Positions 49,770-61,674 of a stretch of DNA of 64,000 nt are shown here, piece after piece (position 1 is the stretch's first letter; each line of letters begins with the position of its first letter). The DNA is from Polytrichum commune (taxonomy: Eukaryota; Streptophyta; Polytrichopsida; Polytrichales; Polytrichaceae): positions 31,392,527-31,456,526 of the forward strand of contig OX485808.1 of the NCBI GenBank assembly GCA_950295325.1, read 5' to 3'. The position numbers and the translations under genes were made by a program. The notes below the pieces were generated by a model, which saw nothing but the letters and a program-made list of their open reading frames with translations, was not told the DNA's origin and ran no database searches.

Positions 49770-50900
49770 CAAAGAGAATAAAACTACAAACGTATATAAG
49801 CTAAGCAAACTTAGAATCTCAAATGCTCATATTTGTATGAAGCTAGTGAATGATATTCGACATACCAACCACAACCTCTTCAAATTGAAATCCATACAAT
49901 ATGCTTAATTTATAGCAAACAATTATAGTCGATTGTACAATGATAATTCTCCTTTAAAGCTTTAGCTTTTTTCACATGACAACTCACATTGTAACCATGA
50001 CAAGACACAATATTTTCCTTCTCCATGAACAAAATTTCAAAACTAAAAGTTGAACTACACAATTCACCTTTTCTTCAAGAACTACAACAATGAAATAAAC
50101 CAACATAATCAAACATTTACAATTATTAATGCGCGATATTTTTCTCTACCAACAGTTAATCATGAAAAAAAATTATCTTTATTTAGGCCATAGCTAGACA
50201 TTTAAGCCATGCCCGCTCATCAACATACCAAACCAAAAATGTCAAACTAGATACACTTAGCATGAGTGGTTGAGGCAAAGTCATTGTCGCTGAAGTAGTA
50301 ATTCAACGTCGACAAGTTGATTGTGCATTATTGATTCTATCAAGAGATCCCTTTGCTTGCAATATGCACATGCTACCTCTAAATGTTCGCCCACTAACAA
50401 ATGATAATAATCACAATGTCTATATATCTATGTCTCAAAGATATTGTTATTATACGCTATCAAGTTGGTCATCACATGTTAGCTTTGCACAATGTCTACT
50501 TAGTGTTGTTTATTCTATAGTTTGTATTTGCTTGACAAATATTAAGCTCTTAATTCAAGGAGATCATGTTGCAAGGTGGAACAATCATCCTACCAATTGA
50601 CTTCCTCTAACTTCCTAAGAACATTCCTAGCTTAGGATTTCAACTACACTAAATTGGCTCATCAATGTGACAATATTATTAATCCCCCAACATTTCATGA
50701 ATACATTACAAATTTTGTAATATTGAGATCTCATATTGGACTAAAATTGCTACAAGAATATATTCTATTGGTAAATAAGTAATAAGATCATTGTTGGTAG
50801 TATTTAAAAAACTCTTATATGCTAGTCTTCACAATAGCATGTACACTTACAACACGATATTCAATATTTTGAGAGAGTGGGATCCTCTCAAAATAATATT
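49770..50900. other. Upstream of the NLR gene; first exon not resolved
   Basis: This interval should hold the NLR promoter and perhaps a short first exon. I found no convincing ATG-to-donor exon on the minus strand. The sequence is AT-rich with scattered short frames only. Confidence 0.35.
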
Positions 50901-50904
50901 GGCC

Positions 50905-50939
50905 ATTTATCAACCTAAAGTCATGTTAGGTTGATAAAT
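50905..50939. repeat. Perfect 14-bp hairpin beside the foldback element
   Basis: ATTTATCAACCTAA and its exact complement flank a seven-base loop. It lies about 20 bp left of the foldback element and shares the AACCTAA/TTAGGTT motif with its repeat units. Confidence 0.85.
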
Positions 50940-50960
50940 ACTGAATTGTACTTCAGACGT

Positions 50961-51363
50961 GTAGTTTCCATTAAAATGAGAGTATGTTAAGCTGGGAAAT
51001 CGACTCATTAAGGTTGAGTCGACCTAAATGAGGACAATATTTTGTCAATTTAGGTTGAGTTGACCTAAATGAGGACATTATGTTGTCAATTTAGGTTGAG
51101 TCGACCTAAATGAGGACAATATTTTGTCAATTTAGGTTGAGTCGACCTAAATGAGGATATTATGTTGTCAATTTAGGTTGAGTCGACCTAAATGAGGATA
51201 ATATGTTTGTCAATTTAGGTTGAGTCGACCTAAATGAGGACAATATTTTGTCAATTTAGGTTGAGTCGACCTAAATGAGGACAATATGTTGTCAATTTAG
51301 GTTGAGTCGACCTAAATGAGTCAATTTCCCAGCTTAACATACCCTCATTTTAATGGAAACTAC
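50961..51363. mobile_element. Foldback element with eight 41-bp units
   Basis: Near-identical inverted ends of about 50 bp, starting GTAGTTTCCATTAAAATGAG at 50961 and ending with its complement at 51363. They enclose eight tandem copies of a 41-bp unit. Each unit contains the near-palindrome TTTAGGTTGAGTCGACCTAAA and a spacer such as TGAGGACAATATTTTGTCAA. No coding capacity and no clear target duplication. The whole element could fold into a long hairpin. Confidence 0.85.
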
Positions 51364-51365
51364 GG

Positions 51366-54300
51366 CGGAATTTACGGCGGAAAATCAAATGTTATTTTTT
51401 TACTTGTACTCTACAACTTTCCAGTGGTTTTCATTTCATTCTTGGATAAATAATTTGCTTTATGTACTCTCAATTCACTGGAAAACTCTCATTTTAATGA
51501 ATATTGTGTTTTACATGGATCCACTAGTCAATGTGAAATTAACTTTACTGTAGTGACTTGGTATTGCAAGTTAACACCTTAATCCCCATGCATAAAAACA
51601 TGTGTTCTATGCTACATACATCCATTTTTGGATGATTGTTTTATAAGCGGCCCAATGTAATTCCCTCTTCAAATGCACTTTTGAAGTATAGTGTAATGTT
51701 ATTGATTCAAATACACATCGTGGAAGCATATAAATAATACGTATGTTGATCATCAATTTCCCATATTAGTTTTATTCTTTATCCTCCCTCACATTAGATA
51801 ATTGCTTTACGAAGTTTCAAAAAACAAAGATAGAAACGTTTTCACGTTTCAAGTTCAAAGAGAACTTTTTTTAATGCAGGAAAGTCTTGTAGCATTTCTA
51901 ACAAGGAATCCAAGAATATAACTATATATAGGAAGAGAGTTTTCCTTTAAGCATATAATTGTATTGAAAACCTAACAATATGATTATATATATATATATA
52001 TATATTAAAAAACATTTCCAATAACATTTCATTTTAATTGGAAGCAACTACTCATGTGGATCATTTAAAATTAGATGCTCTACAAGGTTTTTTTTTTAAA
52101 ATTGTTTTGATTTTTTAAATACATTGTGGAGGTTTTTTTTTCTGATAAATATGCAACCCAACATTTCTACATCTCATTTTTTTTATTTTGGTCGTCACCC
52201 AACTTTTCTATCCTTCTATTTTTGTGTAATTTGATATCATTTTCACAAAAGTTGTCCTCTTAAGTTGTTTTAATGTCGATGCCCCTTGCATATAATATGA
52301 GAGTTGCGTACCCGGGTGTGCACCAGCATAACATTGCATAAAGTACCACCAACAAGATCCTTAGTCCATAACTTATGCAAGAGCAACCAAAACACGAGAG
52401 CACGTTGCCTAAGGGACAATGAAAGTACTACGATGAGTGACCCCAAGGGATTGTAGCAATACTATGCCGAGGAACAAAGCAAGTTGATAGGTTTAACTTT
52501 GGGCCAAGCAAACGAACTTGGGTAGGATTCTAGCGACGAAATGCTCAATATGCGAACTCCCACTAGCCAAGCGCACACATGTCTCACAAAGAATTCAACT
52601 TCCACATCTTTTTGCATTCCAAATCCTCGTGGATTAGGTATATCCATATTTTCCACAAAACCAACTCTTCACAACAAAAAAAACAACACAAACAAGACCT
52701 ACAAACCCTTATCTAAACAAACCAAATGAGTAGAGGATTGAACCACAATGGTTACATTTGCCTCTTCAAATGAATTGGCAAACTCGTCATAAGTCTCAAG
52801 GTTTAAGAATCCTCACCTTGTAGTCCGGCGCCATCTCTTTCAACACCACCTACAAGAGGATAACCTCCCCACAACTTTGCTCGCTTTCAAAGAATCATAC
52901 ACCACTCATGATGTACAATGATCATTATAGCCATGATGTCTTAGAGTGTACACCTGGAAGACACCATTCGATGCCAAAAAAATTAGTTGCAGTATTCCAC
53001 TAGCATATAGTAAATGCCTCCACTATTAATACTCATACAAAGATGAACAATCAATTATGAATTTACGTTGATATCTATACGTCCATGAAAAAGGCCCCAC
53101 AAATAGTCTCCCACCTGATCAAAAGAAGTCCCCTTTAGCTTAACACAAGAAAATATCAAGTTGCTTTAAAGTTCCAACATCCATGTTCCAACATTCACTA
53201 TTGGCTTCCTCCACAACCAATGATCCTAGCTCCTGAAGATACACATCAATAGCCACAACTTCAGTATTCCCGACAGGGATCTATGAAACCCACATCATGG
53301 AGATATTTGAATCAAATTTGTGCATCTTCAATCATTGCAATCGAACATTTTGTAAGAAACGCAACACAAAGTTCCCATCAACATGCTACTCTATCTATAG
53401 CCTCGTGAACAAGGTCATTATCAACATTGTCTTCTAAACTACGGCAATTCGATGAGTTTGAGATATGAAAAAATTCTACAAGGATTCTTCTCCGGGCTTG
53501 AAGTCTTTCTCGCTCAGATGTGTGCAAGCAAACTTGAAAGTATACAATTTGAGTATTCAAGCTATGGAACAATTTCAAATCATCTGCACGAGAGAGTACA
53601 AAAAACAAGGGAGCCCGTTTCCTCACTCCCCTCACAACTTCGCTAAGACTAGGTCGTGAAATGGTTTGAACCCCCTCAAAACACTTTTGTACCGCAAGAA
53701 TACTAGAGAGATAGCAGAGTATCACATATCTGAAGGCTAGAGTATCAAATGTTCTAAGAATCCGAGAATTAGTTTGCAGGTGATCAAACCCCACTAAGTC
53801 ATGTTATACGAGGATCTTGGCACATCCACTTCCACTCAGAGAACCCTAAAACTCCCTCATATTGGTTACTAAACCTTGACATGCCAACTCCAATAGAAAT
53901 AGATGCACACCATCAACAACCAGCTTCTAAAAACCCCTTTCCCCACCCAATGCTAAAAGAAATTCAGCATTTGTAACAATACATGTAACCACAACCACTT
54001 GAGATAATCTAACTACATAACATCGTCAACTCGTGCAAAGCCAAACAACCTACACATCCACCCCTATTCGAAGAAGCCACCGCAGTTGAGAACACATGGG
54101 TTCTCCTCTCCAACTTGGCCAACACAATGTGCTTTCCTCCACATCCAACTCCAACTCAAAAGACTGAGCACCACAACCAATTCAAACCAAACAAATAGCA
54201 AACGATCTTCCACCTCACCAATACCTCAAAGCTTGAAGCTCACACCGCTCCCACTTGTTGACAAATGCGACCTAGCAACAACATGGACCGAATTTTGATG

Positions 54301-54770
54301 CTCAAATTCCAGAGATGCTACTATACAAGTAGGGGGTTTGGCTTACTTGCCTCTTTGAAAAAATCTAGCTAATTATTTACAAGGAATTAAATTTTGTACA
54401 ACTTGCATTCCTCATCATTTCCTCTACTCCATCGCCGAAACAATCTTGCACGAATTTCAAGCCACTCTTTCTGGCCAAATCAGTTTAATTTCACAGTTTT
54501 CCCTAAGCCTTATTACCTAGTGAAACACCTTTATACAACAACTGGCCAAATTGATTGGTTTTTTGCCATAAGATGGAATTAGTCTAAAATGGACACTATC
54601 ATTGGGTTTCTTTATTTGACAAATTTGCTTCTGTGTATATTAGTATCTAGTTGTGGCCAAATTCAAATTGACAACCATGAGAGTCAGACTTGTTAATTTT
54701 GGAGTCAAAGTGATTAATGTTTTAAAGTTTTGAAGTGCATCATTCATAGACCACCCTTTGTTTTTGGAGT
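51366..54770. other. Repeat-poor interval without a supportable gene
   Basis: AT-rich to about 52300, with a TA run near 51986-52005, then more even composition to 54300. Several frames of 60-140 codons exist (for example on the minus strand at 53378-53794), but none shows a recognisable domain or splice structure. Possibly old degenerate transposon sequence. Confidence 0.35.
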
Positions 54771-54774
54771 TGTT

Positions 54775-55620
54775 ATTATTCATCGTGGGACCTGTAACTT
54801 GGGCCGAGAGCCTCCTTGGTTGACAATGTGGTTGGGTGGACCCGCGTCTGCCACATATTTTAACAACCCTTGACACCTTCTCCCAATGCACGATGAAATT
54901 GTCGGAACTTATTAAGCTTTTTAGCACGCGAAAGCAAGCTCACAGGGTAGCACAATTGGTAGTGCAACACCGGGATAATACAAGTGTGGCGGGCAACGCT
55001 TTGGGTGCGTTGGAAATCGGTGCTTATAAAATCTATAACCTCCCCCCAATAGGAAAATTTTGGGGGCACTAGCGCCGACGAAGCAGGGCCAAGCAAGCGC
55101 ACCTGCTATCTTGCGCACTCAAACCCACCAAGCCACTGCGGAAGAAGATTGCGTTCCTTAACTTACGCAAATGCAACAAATGCGGCTCAGGCAGGTTGGA
55201 GTCCCTGCACCGTTTATGATTTTTTGATGTGCCATACCATAAATATGTCATGCAAGGGCTCAGCAGTGTCATGCAAGGCTATAAAATGTTTACAATACAT
55301 TTCCTTTCTTACCACACTGGTTATTGCAATTAGTGTGTGTTAGTATGCGGAGTTACGTAATGCTATAAATATTTAATGAGATTGCAATGTTCTACCGAGC
55401 AAAGTCATTTATGTTCTATAATGACTTAACAACTTATTGTATTGAACTTTCGTTAGTAAAACTTCAACTCCCGAGTATGTTGTAATTGCACTTCGTAATT
55501 TCGAATAGTAGCATGCACTGATTGGGGATAACCTATGTAGCAAAGCTCAAAAAAGGTGTTTGCACAATGTAAGAACATTAACGACATTACTTGCGGAAAC
55601 CTTCCACTCTTTGTAACAAT
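54775..55620. repeat. Dispersed 0.8-kb duplication, copy 1
   Basis: Begins near GGGCCGAGAGCCTCCTTGGTTGA and is repeated, diverged, at 61675-62490. It includes a stretch resembling a tRNA D-arm/A box (GGGTAGCACAATTGGTAGTGC, about 54944-54964) and carries a TA-flanked MITE at its right side. No intact gene. Confidence 0.75.
55324..55528. mobile_element. TA-flanked MITE family, copy 1
   Basis: Ends are long inverted repeats related to TCCCAATTAGTGTGTGTTACTA, each bordered by TA. Copy 1 has changes in the first bases (TTGCAATT). Two more copies lie at 59866-60055 and 62207-62377. TA borders suggest a Tc1/mariner-type origin. Confidence 0.7.
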
Positions 55621-56139
55621 TTAGAGCATGGAGTAATTCTAAACAGCAAGTGACACCATTTTTCCGAAGGAAAAGTTTGATTAAATGTTTGATTAAGATA
55701 CGTAATTGAAGTAGGGCCACTTCCCTTAACCCGTATACGTCTAAAGGGTCCATTTTGAGCCTCTGGATGTCATCGATAGGGTTTGAGAAATGGTCTTTAC
55801 AGCAGAAATGACAAAAATTTAATTTGCAAAAATTATTAAAAAAAAAGAAATCAAAGTTGACTATGTATGAAGTTAAGCCTATTCATCATATACATAAAAC
55901 CAATTGGAACATTCATGTAGATTGAATTAAAAGAAGATTCTAGGTTGAATAAATGTCAGACATCCCATATGACCAATTAATGAGTACAAGAGTCTTCACT
56001 TCCGTAATGGATGAGATATTCATAACCACTCCAAAATCTACGAGGAAAGTAACTGTGGCCCTCATTTGGATTTGCTAACCATTTTATACTACTAATGTGT
56101 TTCATATCCTCAGAGATGTAGGCTGGTTGGAAAAGTTGT

Positions 56140-56183
56140 TAACCATTAGCACAACATCAATAACACATTACCAGCATCCCATC

Positions 56184-56215
<32 letters not shown>

Positions 56216-56700
56216 GCACTCACACATGGCATGACTACTGGAACCATTTGGACACCCAGAAATGCAACAACATACCGAAAACGAAGACACCTTCCCTAAA
56301 CTAACATAAAACAAAACACAACAAACCAAAACAACACAAAACAGAGCAAGCTAAACACCATCCCAGTAGATGTCCTTCCCATCTCAACAACAAAGAATCA
56401 GCCCAAAAGGCCTCGGAGCCCACACACCCAAACCTGGGATTGAATTTTAAAGCTAAAACCTCAACTGATCGCAACCCAAACTCCACGGGAAACCATCAAC
56501 ACATCCCAAAACCATCCCAAACATTCGACACATTGAAATCTGCAAACATTTATTTTGTCTCCAAGGGTGGGATCACTCACCGCCACTCCCAAATGCTCCC
56601 ATTTTCGATGACTGATCACCGACATCTCCACCATAACATATCCCTCCCCTCCACTTCCCTCTGCTTCCAAGGAGCGCCGTAACCTGCACAAAATACATCA
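56140..56700. repeat. Duplicated unit, copy 1 (uninterrupted)
   Basis: Contains a CAA microsatellite (about 56183-56215) and a region with CATCTCAACAACAAAGAATC. The same order recurs at 56978-57221 and 58948-59290, where a solo LTR splits it. On the minus strand both copies keep a related frame containing DPT(F/L)GD and GWFWDVLMV; its function is unknown. Confidence 0.75.
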
Positions 56701-57221
56701 AGACCCATCTACTTGAGTTTGTATCATTGATCTTCAAAACAAAACACGAGTCTCTTACAACATCAAATTTTGGTCTAAATACTCAAAGCTTTCGCCTACA
56801 AATGATGCCATAAGACACCACCTTTCAATAGTTTTCAACTCATCCCATTAGTATCAACGGACATTAAATCTTCCTCTACAAGCTACTGTATTTGGTCATG
56901 CACCAAATAGAATCCAAAAAGAATTATTATGAAAAGGTTACCTTCAACACACAACACACAACACGATTGCTCTCCATAAATGCTTGACCATCAGCACAAC
57001 ATCAACAACACATTACCGACATACCATCATCAACAACAACAACAACAACGATAATAACCACTCACACATCACATGACTACTGTTAACTCGAGATGGAACC
57101 CTTTAGACACCCAGAAATGCAACAACGTACCGAAAACGAACACACCTTCGCTAAACTAACATAAACCAAAACACAACAAAACAAAACAACACAAAACAGA
57201 GCAAGCTAAATACCAGCCCAG

Positions 57222-58942
57222 TGTGAGGCCAAACCCCCCACCCTTAAGCGTCCGTAGTCCGAGTAGTGGGTTTGGGCTCACATTCCTCCGCGGTATTGGA
57301 TTTGGACTTGGATGAGTCCATAGTGCAAGGTTCACCCTTCAAGTGGTCTTGGATTTAACTTTGGTCTTTGCTTCCTTTGTCTTGCCATCGCGAGAGTGCT
57401 CCACATTCTCCATTAAGTTGTGCACGTGGTTTATTTTTAAAGAGAGGATGCAAGTGTTAAAAAAAACACTATTCTCTATAGTCAATCTCAAATACATTTA
57501 CTTGTGAAAGCCACACATAACACTAACTAGCATAATGTAACTAACTACTTGTCTATGAGCTAATTAGGTAGGCTATCTACTAAGCTCCTTCATGAACCCA
57601 TCTCTTTACTTTCTAATTACATAAACCTAGCTCCTTCATAAACCCAGCTCCTTCATAAACCCAGCTTCTTAGCTTCTAACTAAACAAACCCAGCTCCTTC
57701 ATAAACCCAGCTCCTTCATGAACCCACAACTTTGTAGTTGTAATCCCCAACTACCTCACTAATTATTCAAGCCCTTAACTAATCTTCCTACCTAATTTCC
57801 CTAATTCTACTAACAACCCCTTTCTAATCACACAATTCTTCTCTAATCCTAAAATCCTAAAATCCTAGAGAGGAGAGGGGGAGAGAGAATTTCCTAACTT
57901 CACTAAGACTAACTAATCCACACAAGTATATTTTTGCACTCATCACAACATCAAGTGCTCAACTCTTAAACATGGAACTTGCAACCACGTGTATTCAAAA
58001 CATGAACTTAAAGTACCACAAATTGGAATCATGAATTAACTTTAAAATCCTTCACGTCAACACTAATTCTACCAAGAGGTCAAGCCCTCTTCAAGGCTAA
58101 CAAGCCTTGGCTCTCAAACTAAAAACTAAGCACACACATGTGCTCCAATATGGCTTCCCACACCCACACTTATAACTCGTGGGGTGCCTTGGAGCACAAA
58201 GGAAAGAGAGGATGAGTGAGGGAAGAATGAGGGATTATATAGTAAGCTTGAGGGGGTGAGCACCCTCAAGGCTCACGATAAGCCCTTGAGATTTCCTCCT
58301 ACTTAGTAGGCGCCAATCCTATCTTCTAAGTCTTCCTCCCTCGAATGATCAACAAGGATCCTAATTCGAACATTTAACTAGCCTTGGCTTTCTACCTACC
58401 ACACTTTACCAAACTTGGGATGCTTCAACCCAAACTTAGCCTCCTTCGCTTTCCGCCGCCATAACTTTCTCCCCTTACTTTCCCAAATCGTCGCTCACCA
58501 CTTAATTCAAACCACGATGCTTAACTCGTGATTTGATTGGTGCTTTGAGAATTTGCTTATCCTCCACCTTGCATTCTTCCTTGGGCCTTCCCCATTAAGT
58601 GGCCATGATGAGGTGATCCACTTGTGCGCTCCATGTGATCCTCCATTCATCCCAATTCGAATGCATTTGCCTCTTGAGTCACTTTGGTTGTCTCCATCCA
58701 TTTGTACTAGCCTACTCACTAACTACTCAATCCAAGTTCTCCTTACCTATCCTCATTCACTCAAATCCTTCCGAAGGTAAAAACACAATAACAACTCACA
58801 TCCTAGCCTCTTACAACATGGTACTTCTAAGACTAACATTTCACTCTTTTTATATTTTTGTGAAGTAACATGCTACTTCAAAGTGCATCAACTAACGTTT
58901 CAAGGGTCTAAGACTAAATGTGGGCACCCTTTTGGGCTCACA
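57222..58942 (+). mobile_element. Solo LTR with 5-bp target duplication
   Basis: A 1721-bp element starting TGTGAGGCC and ending GGGCTCACA, so TG...CA with six-base inverted ends. It is flanked by CCCAG on both sides (57217-57221 and 58943-58947) and splits a host unit whose intact copy lies at 56140-56700. No gag or pol is present. This is what recombination between the two LTRs of a retrotransposon leaves behind. A shorter relative abuts the NLR gene at 39757-40712. Confidence 0.85.
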
Positions 58943-58947
58943 CCCAG

Positions 58948-59290
58948 CGGATGTCCTTCCCATCTCAACAACAAAGAATCAGCCCAAAAGGCCGCGGATC
59001 CCACACACCCAAACTTGGGATTGAATTTTAAAGCTAAACCCTCAACTGATCGCAACCCAAACCCAAGCCAACAACACTCCAAACTCCACAGAAAACCATC
59101 AACACATCCCAAAACCATCCCAAACCTTCGACACGTTCAAATCTGCAAACATTCTTTCTGTCTCCAAAGGTGGGATCACTCACCACCCCTCCCAAATCCT
59201 CCCACTTTCGATCACTGATCACCTAGATTGCCACCCCAACATATCCCCCCCTCCACTTCCCTCCCCTTCCAAGTAGCCCCCCAACCTGCA
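58948..59290. repeat. Duplicated unit, copy 2 (right half)
   Basis: Continues the unit interrupted by the solo LTR; its left half is at 56978-57221. Aligns with 56366-56700 through GGATGTCCTTCCCATCTC, AAAGCTAAACCCTCAACTGATCGC and ATCTGCAAACATT. Confidence 0.75.
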
Positions 59291-59329
59291 CAAAACACCA
59301 AATTCTTGCCCAAAAAGCTTGAAACGTTG

Positions 59330-59670
59330 ATGCGGGGGAGGTGGGAACAAGATGTGATTCAACTGGGCTCCATTGCAAATGGCGTAGACACGAGCACAAG
59401 AGAGAGAGAAATGGTGTTCTGCGAGAGGGCTCCAAGTTTAGAGGCGACGGGGGCTATGGAAGCTGCTGTGCTTGTGCTTCCCTGTGTGGGTGTTGTGGAG
59501 GAAGGAGGCCAGGGACGGGCCGGGCCGGGTGGCAGACGACGGGGACGCAGAGGAGCGGGTCGGGCGGCGCGGCCCGGGCACGGGGAGGTCAAAGTGGTAC
59601 GTCGGGAAGGAAGGTGGGAGGAAGGGGGCGCCGGGCGCCGGGTGACGTCAGCGGGGTGGGGGAGGTGTAG
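59330..59670. promoter_or_regulatory. GC-rich, CpG-rich island with TGACGTCA
   Basis: A sharp GC peak in AT-rich DNA, with many CpGs and a perfect bZIP-type palindrome TGACGTCA near 59643. Frames of about 75-185 codons arise on both strands but are Arg/Pro/Gly-rich, as expected from composition alone. It may be the promoter or first exon of a gene read to the left; no product is recognised. Confidence 0.35.
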
Positions 59671-59865
59671 TTCATACGTTACTTTCCAGGATCTTTGTTG
59701 TTGCTTGCGCCCAACGGCGACTGGGGAGTGGCCACGTAGTCAGCTACTTAGTAATAATCATCGACATGACTTAGGTTATTAGTTGAGTGGGGAGGGACTT
59801 AAGTGTCACACTAATTAAGATAGGTGAGCTTTAAATGCTTACTTTTTCCCAACCACACTTGATTA

Positions 59866-60055
59866 TCCCAATTAGTGCGTGTCACTACTCGGAGTTACAC
59901 GGTGCAATAACGTCTTACTGGGGTTCAATGTTTCTTAACGAAAGTTCAATTGGATATTAAGGCTATATAAATGACTTTGCTTGGTAAAATGCTACGTTCT
60001 CGTTAAATGGTTATAGCAATGCATGACTCTCAATAGTAACACACACTAATTGGGA
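59866..60055. mobile_element. TA-flanked MITE family, copy 2
   Basis: A 190-bp element. The left end TCCCAATTAGTGCGTGTCACTA and the complement of the right end TCCCAATTAGTGTGTGTTACTA match at 20 of 22 positions. TA borders both sides. Unlike copies 1 and 3, it is not embedded in the 0.8-kb duplication. Confidence 0.8.
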
Positions 60056-60074
60056 TAAATCAGTCTAGCCCACT

Positions 60075-60435
60075 TCTCCTAGGATATGAAACACGTGGTT
60101 AGTACCTATGAGATGGTTTAGCAAGTCTAAATCAAGGCCATGGACCACTTTCCTCGTAATATTTGAAGCTCGTGTGAATATCTTATTTATTATCAAAGTG
60201 AGGATTTTTGCACTTGCTAAATGGCTCCTAAATGGTCATATGTATCCCCTTCCCCAAAATTATGTTTAGTTTTGGAGCCTAGAATGGATATCATATTTTC
60301 AACACCGGTCCCATTCATACATGCGTCTTTTTGGTATATGTTCACAAAATCACACCAAACCATGTACTAATCAAATACAAGTGTTTGATTCGCATAAGTT
60401 ATTGAATTAGGCATGTCTACCTTAGATACCCGAAT
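60075..60435. repeat. Dispersed repeat family, copy at 60 kb
   Basis: Same order of landmarks as the copy at 2765-3160: TAGGATATGAAACA, then TATTATCAAAGTGAGGA, then GGAGCCTAGAATGG, then CTTTTTGGTATATG and a segment with ACTAATCAAATACAAGTG. Non-coding and diverged. Confidence 0.6.
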
Positions 60436-61243
60436 GATACGAACTCGACATTGGTAAAAACTTACTTTCTACAAATTTGATGTTGTTTCATCCTACATTA
60501 TTGTATTCATCTTAATTTGGAGTCTCTATGTGTGATTTAGGCATTGATTTGACTAAATATAAAAACACTCGAGCTCTATATAGCAATCAATGTTTCACCC
60601 TCCACTTTGGTAGATGCTCTGGAACATCACCCTATAGTGGGTTGGACAAAAATCTCCAAATTTTGAAGTTATTTATTGATCGATTATTCACGATTTAAAA
60701 ATTCACACTTGATAAATGAGAACTAAATTATTTGTAGATTTAGTGTGGGCAACTTCCTTTGACATGATTCCCATTCTTTTCACAAGCTATGTTGTTTGCC
60801 ATTACGGAAGGCAACTGCTTGGAATAAAGCCTTGTCAAAATTGTCGTGTAGCACAACGCAAGGCTGACCTCACCTATTGATGTGTCCATTTTCGTAAAGT
60901 AGACATCATAGATTCAAAAAACACCCAGCGGTGACTAAGAAGTGCCCACGTAGTTAGGGTGAATGGCTACTATCTTATGGACATGACTTAGGTCAAGTGA
61001 GTAGGGAGGAATTAGTGGTTGGAAAATGTAATGTGGGTTGGAGAATGATCTCCAAATTTGAAGAGCTTTTTCTTACCATGCAGGGTTTTATTTATTTTTT
61101 CACAATTCAAAGGCTTGGATTTTTTAAATGAAAAATCTCGTAGAATGGATTTTGGAGAATTATTACTTTGAAGAATTTTCCACATTATTTGTAATATTTG
61201 TTGCTTGTGTTTAACATCGACCGAGCACAAGTCACACATACTG

Positions 61244-61390
61244 TAGAGGGCTCCCTATTTCATCTTTACACGTGCCGGAATGTAGTTACCATGTGTGATA
61301 CAAGTGGGTTGTGTCGAATGTGAGCATGATATTATACGTAGCAATTTTCGAGGGAAATAATGAATCTCTGTCGAAATAGGGAGCCCTCTA
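61244..61390. mobile_element. Small Stowaway/mariner-like MITE
   Basis: A perfect 18-bp inverted repeat (TAGAGGGCTCCCTATTTC and its complement) bounds about 147 bp. Taking the outer TA as the target duplication leaves ends GAGGGCTCCC. No coding capacity. Confidence 0.8.
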
Positions 61391-61674
61391 TGTACGGTTA
61401 CCTAGAGATATAAATATGTTCTTGAATATTAGATTATTCTTAATCATGGACGCCGGTTTTACTTTGGTGTTCCCTAGACATTGCACGATGCATACCTTAA
61501 GGGTTACGCTAATGTATTACACTCCACTTGAAAAGTCACAACTTTGAAGACAGCCGGATGTGCATGAATCCATCTTTTTTCTTTTTCTTTTTGGTGAAGG
61601 TGTAATCTTGGGCTATGTACCACAAAATGCGGGCTCCGACTCCATGCCACCACCAATTTATTTGTTGTTGTTGT

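Noticed and set aside
53378-53794. 138-codon minus-strand frame as a gene
   Set aside because: No recognisable domain, no conserved motif and no supporting splice sites; kept only as part of an unassigned interval.
59228-59782. 184-codon frame over the GC-rich island as a protein-coding gene
   Set aside because: Its Gly/Arg/Ala content follows base composition, frames are open on both strands there, and no domain or splice context supports it.
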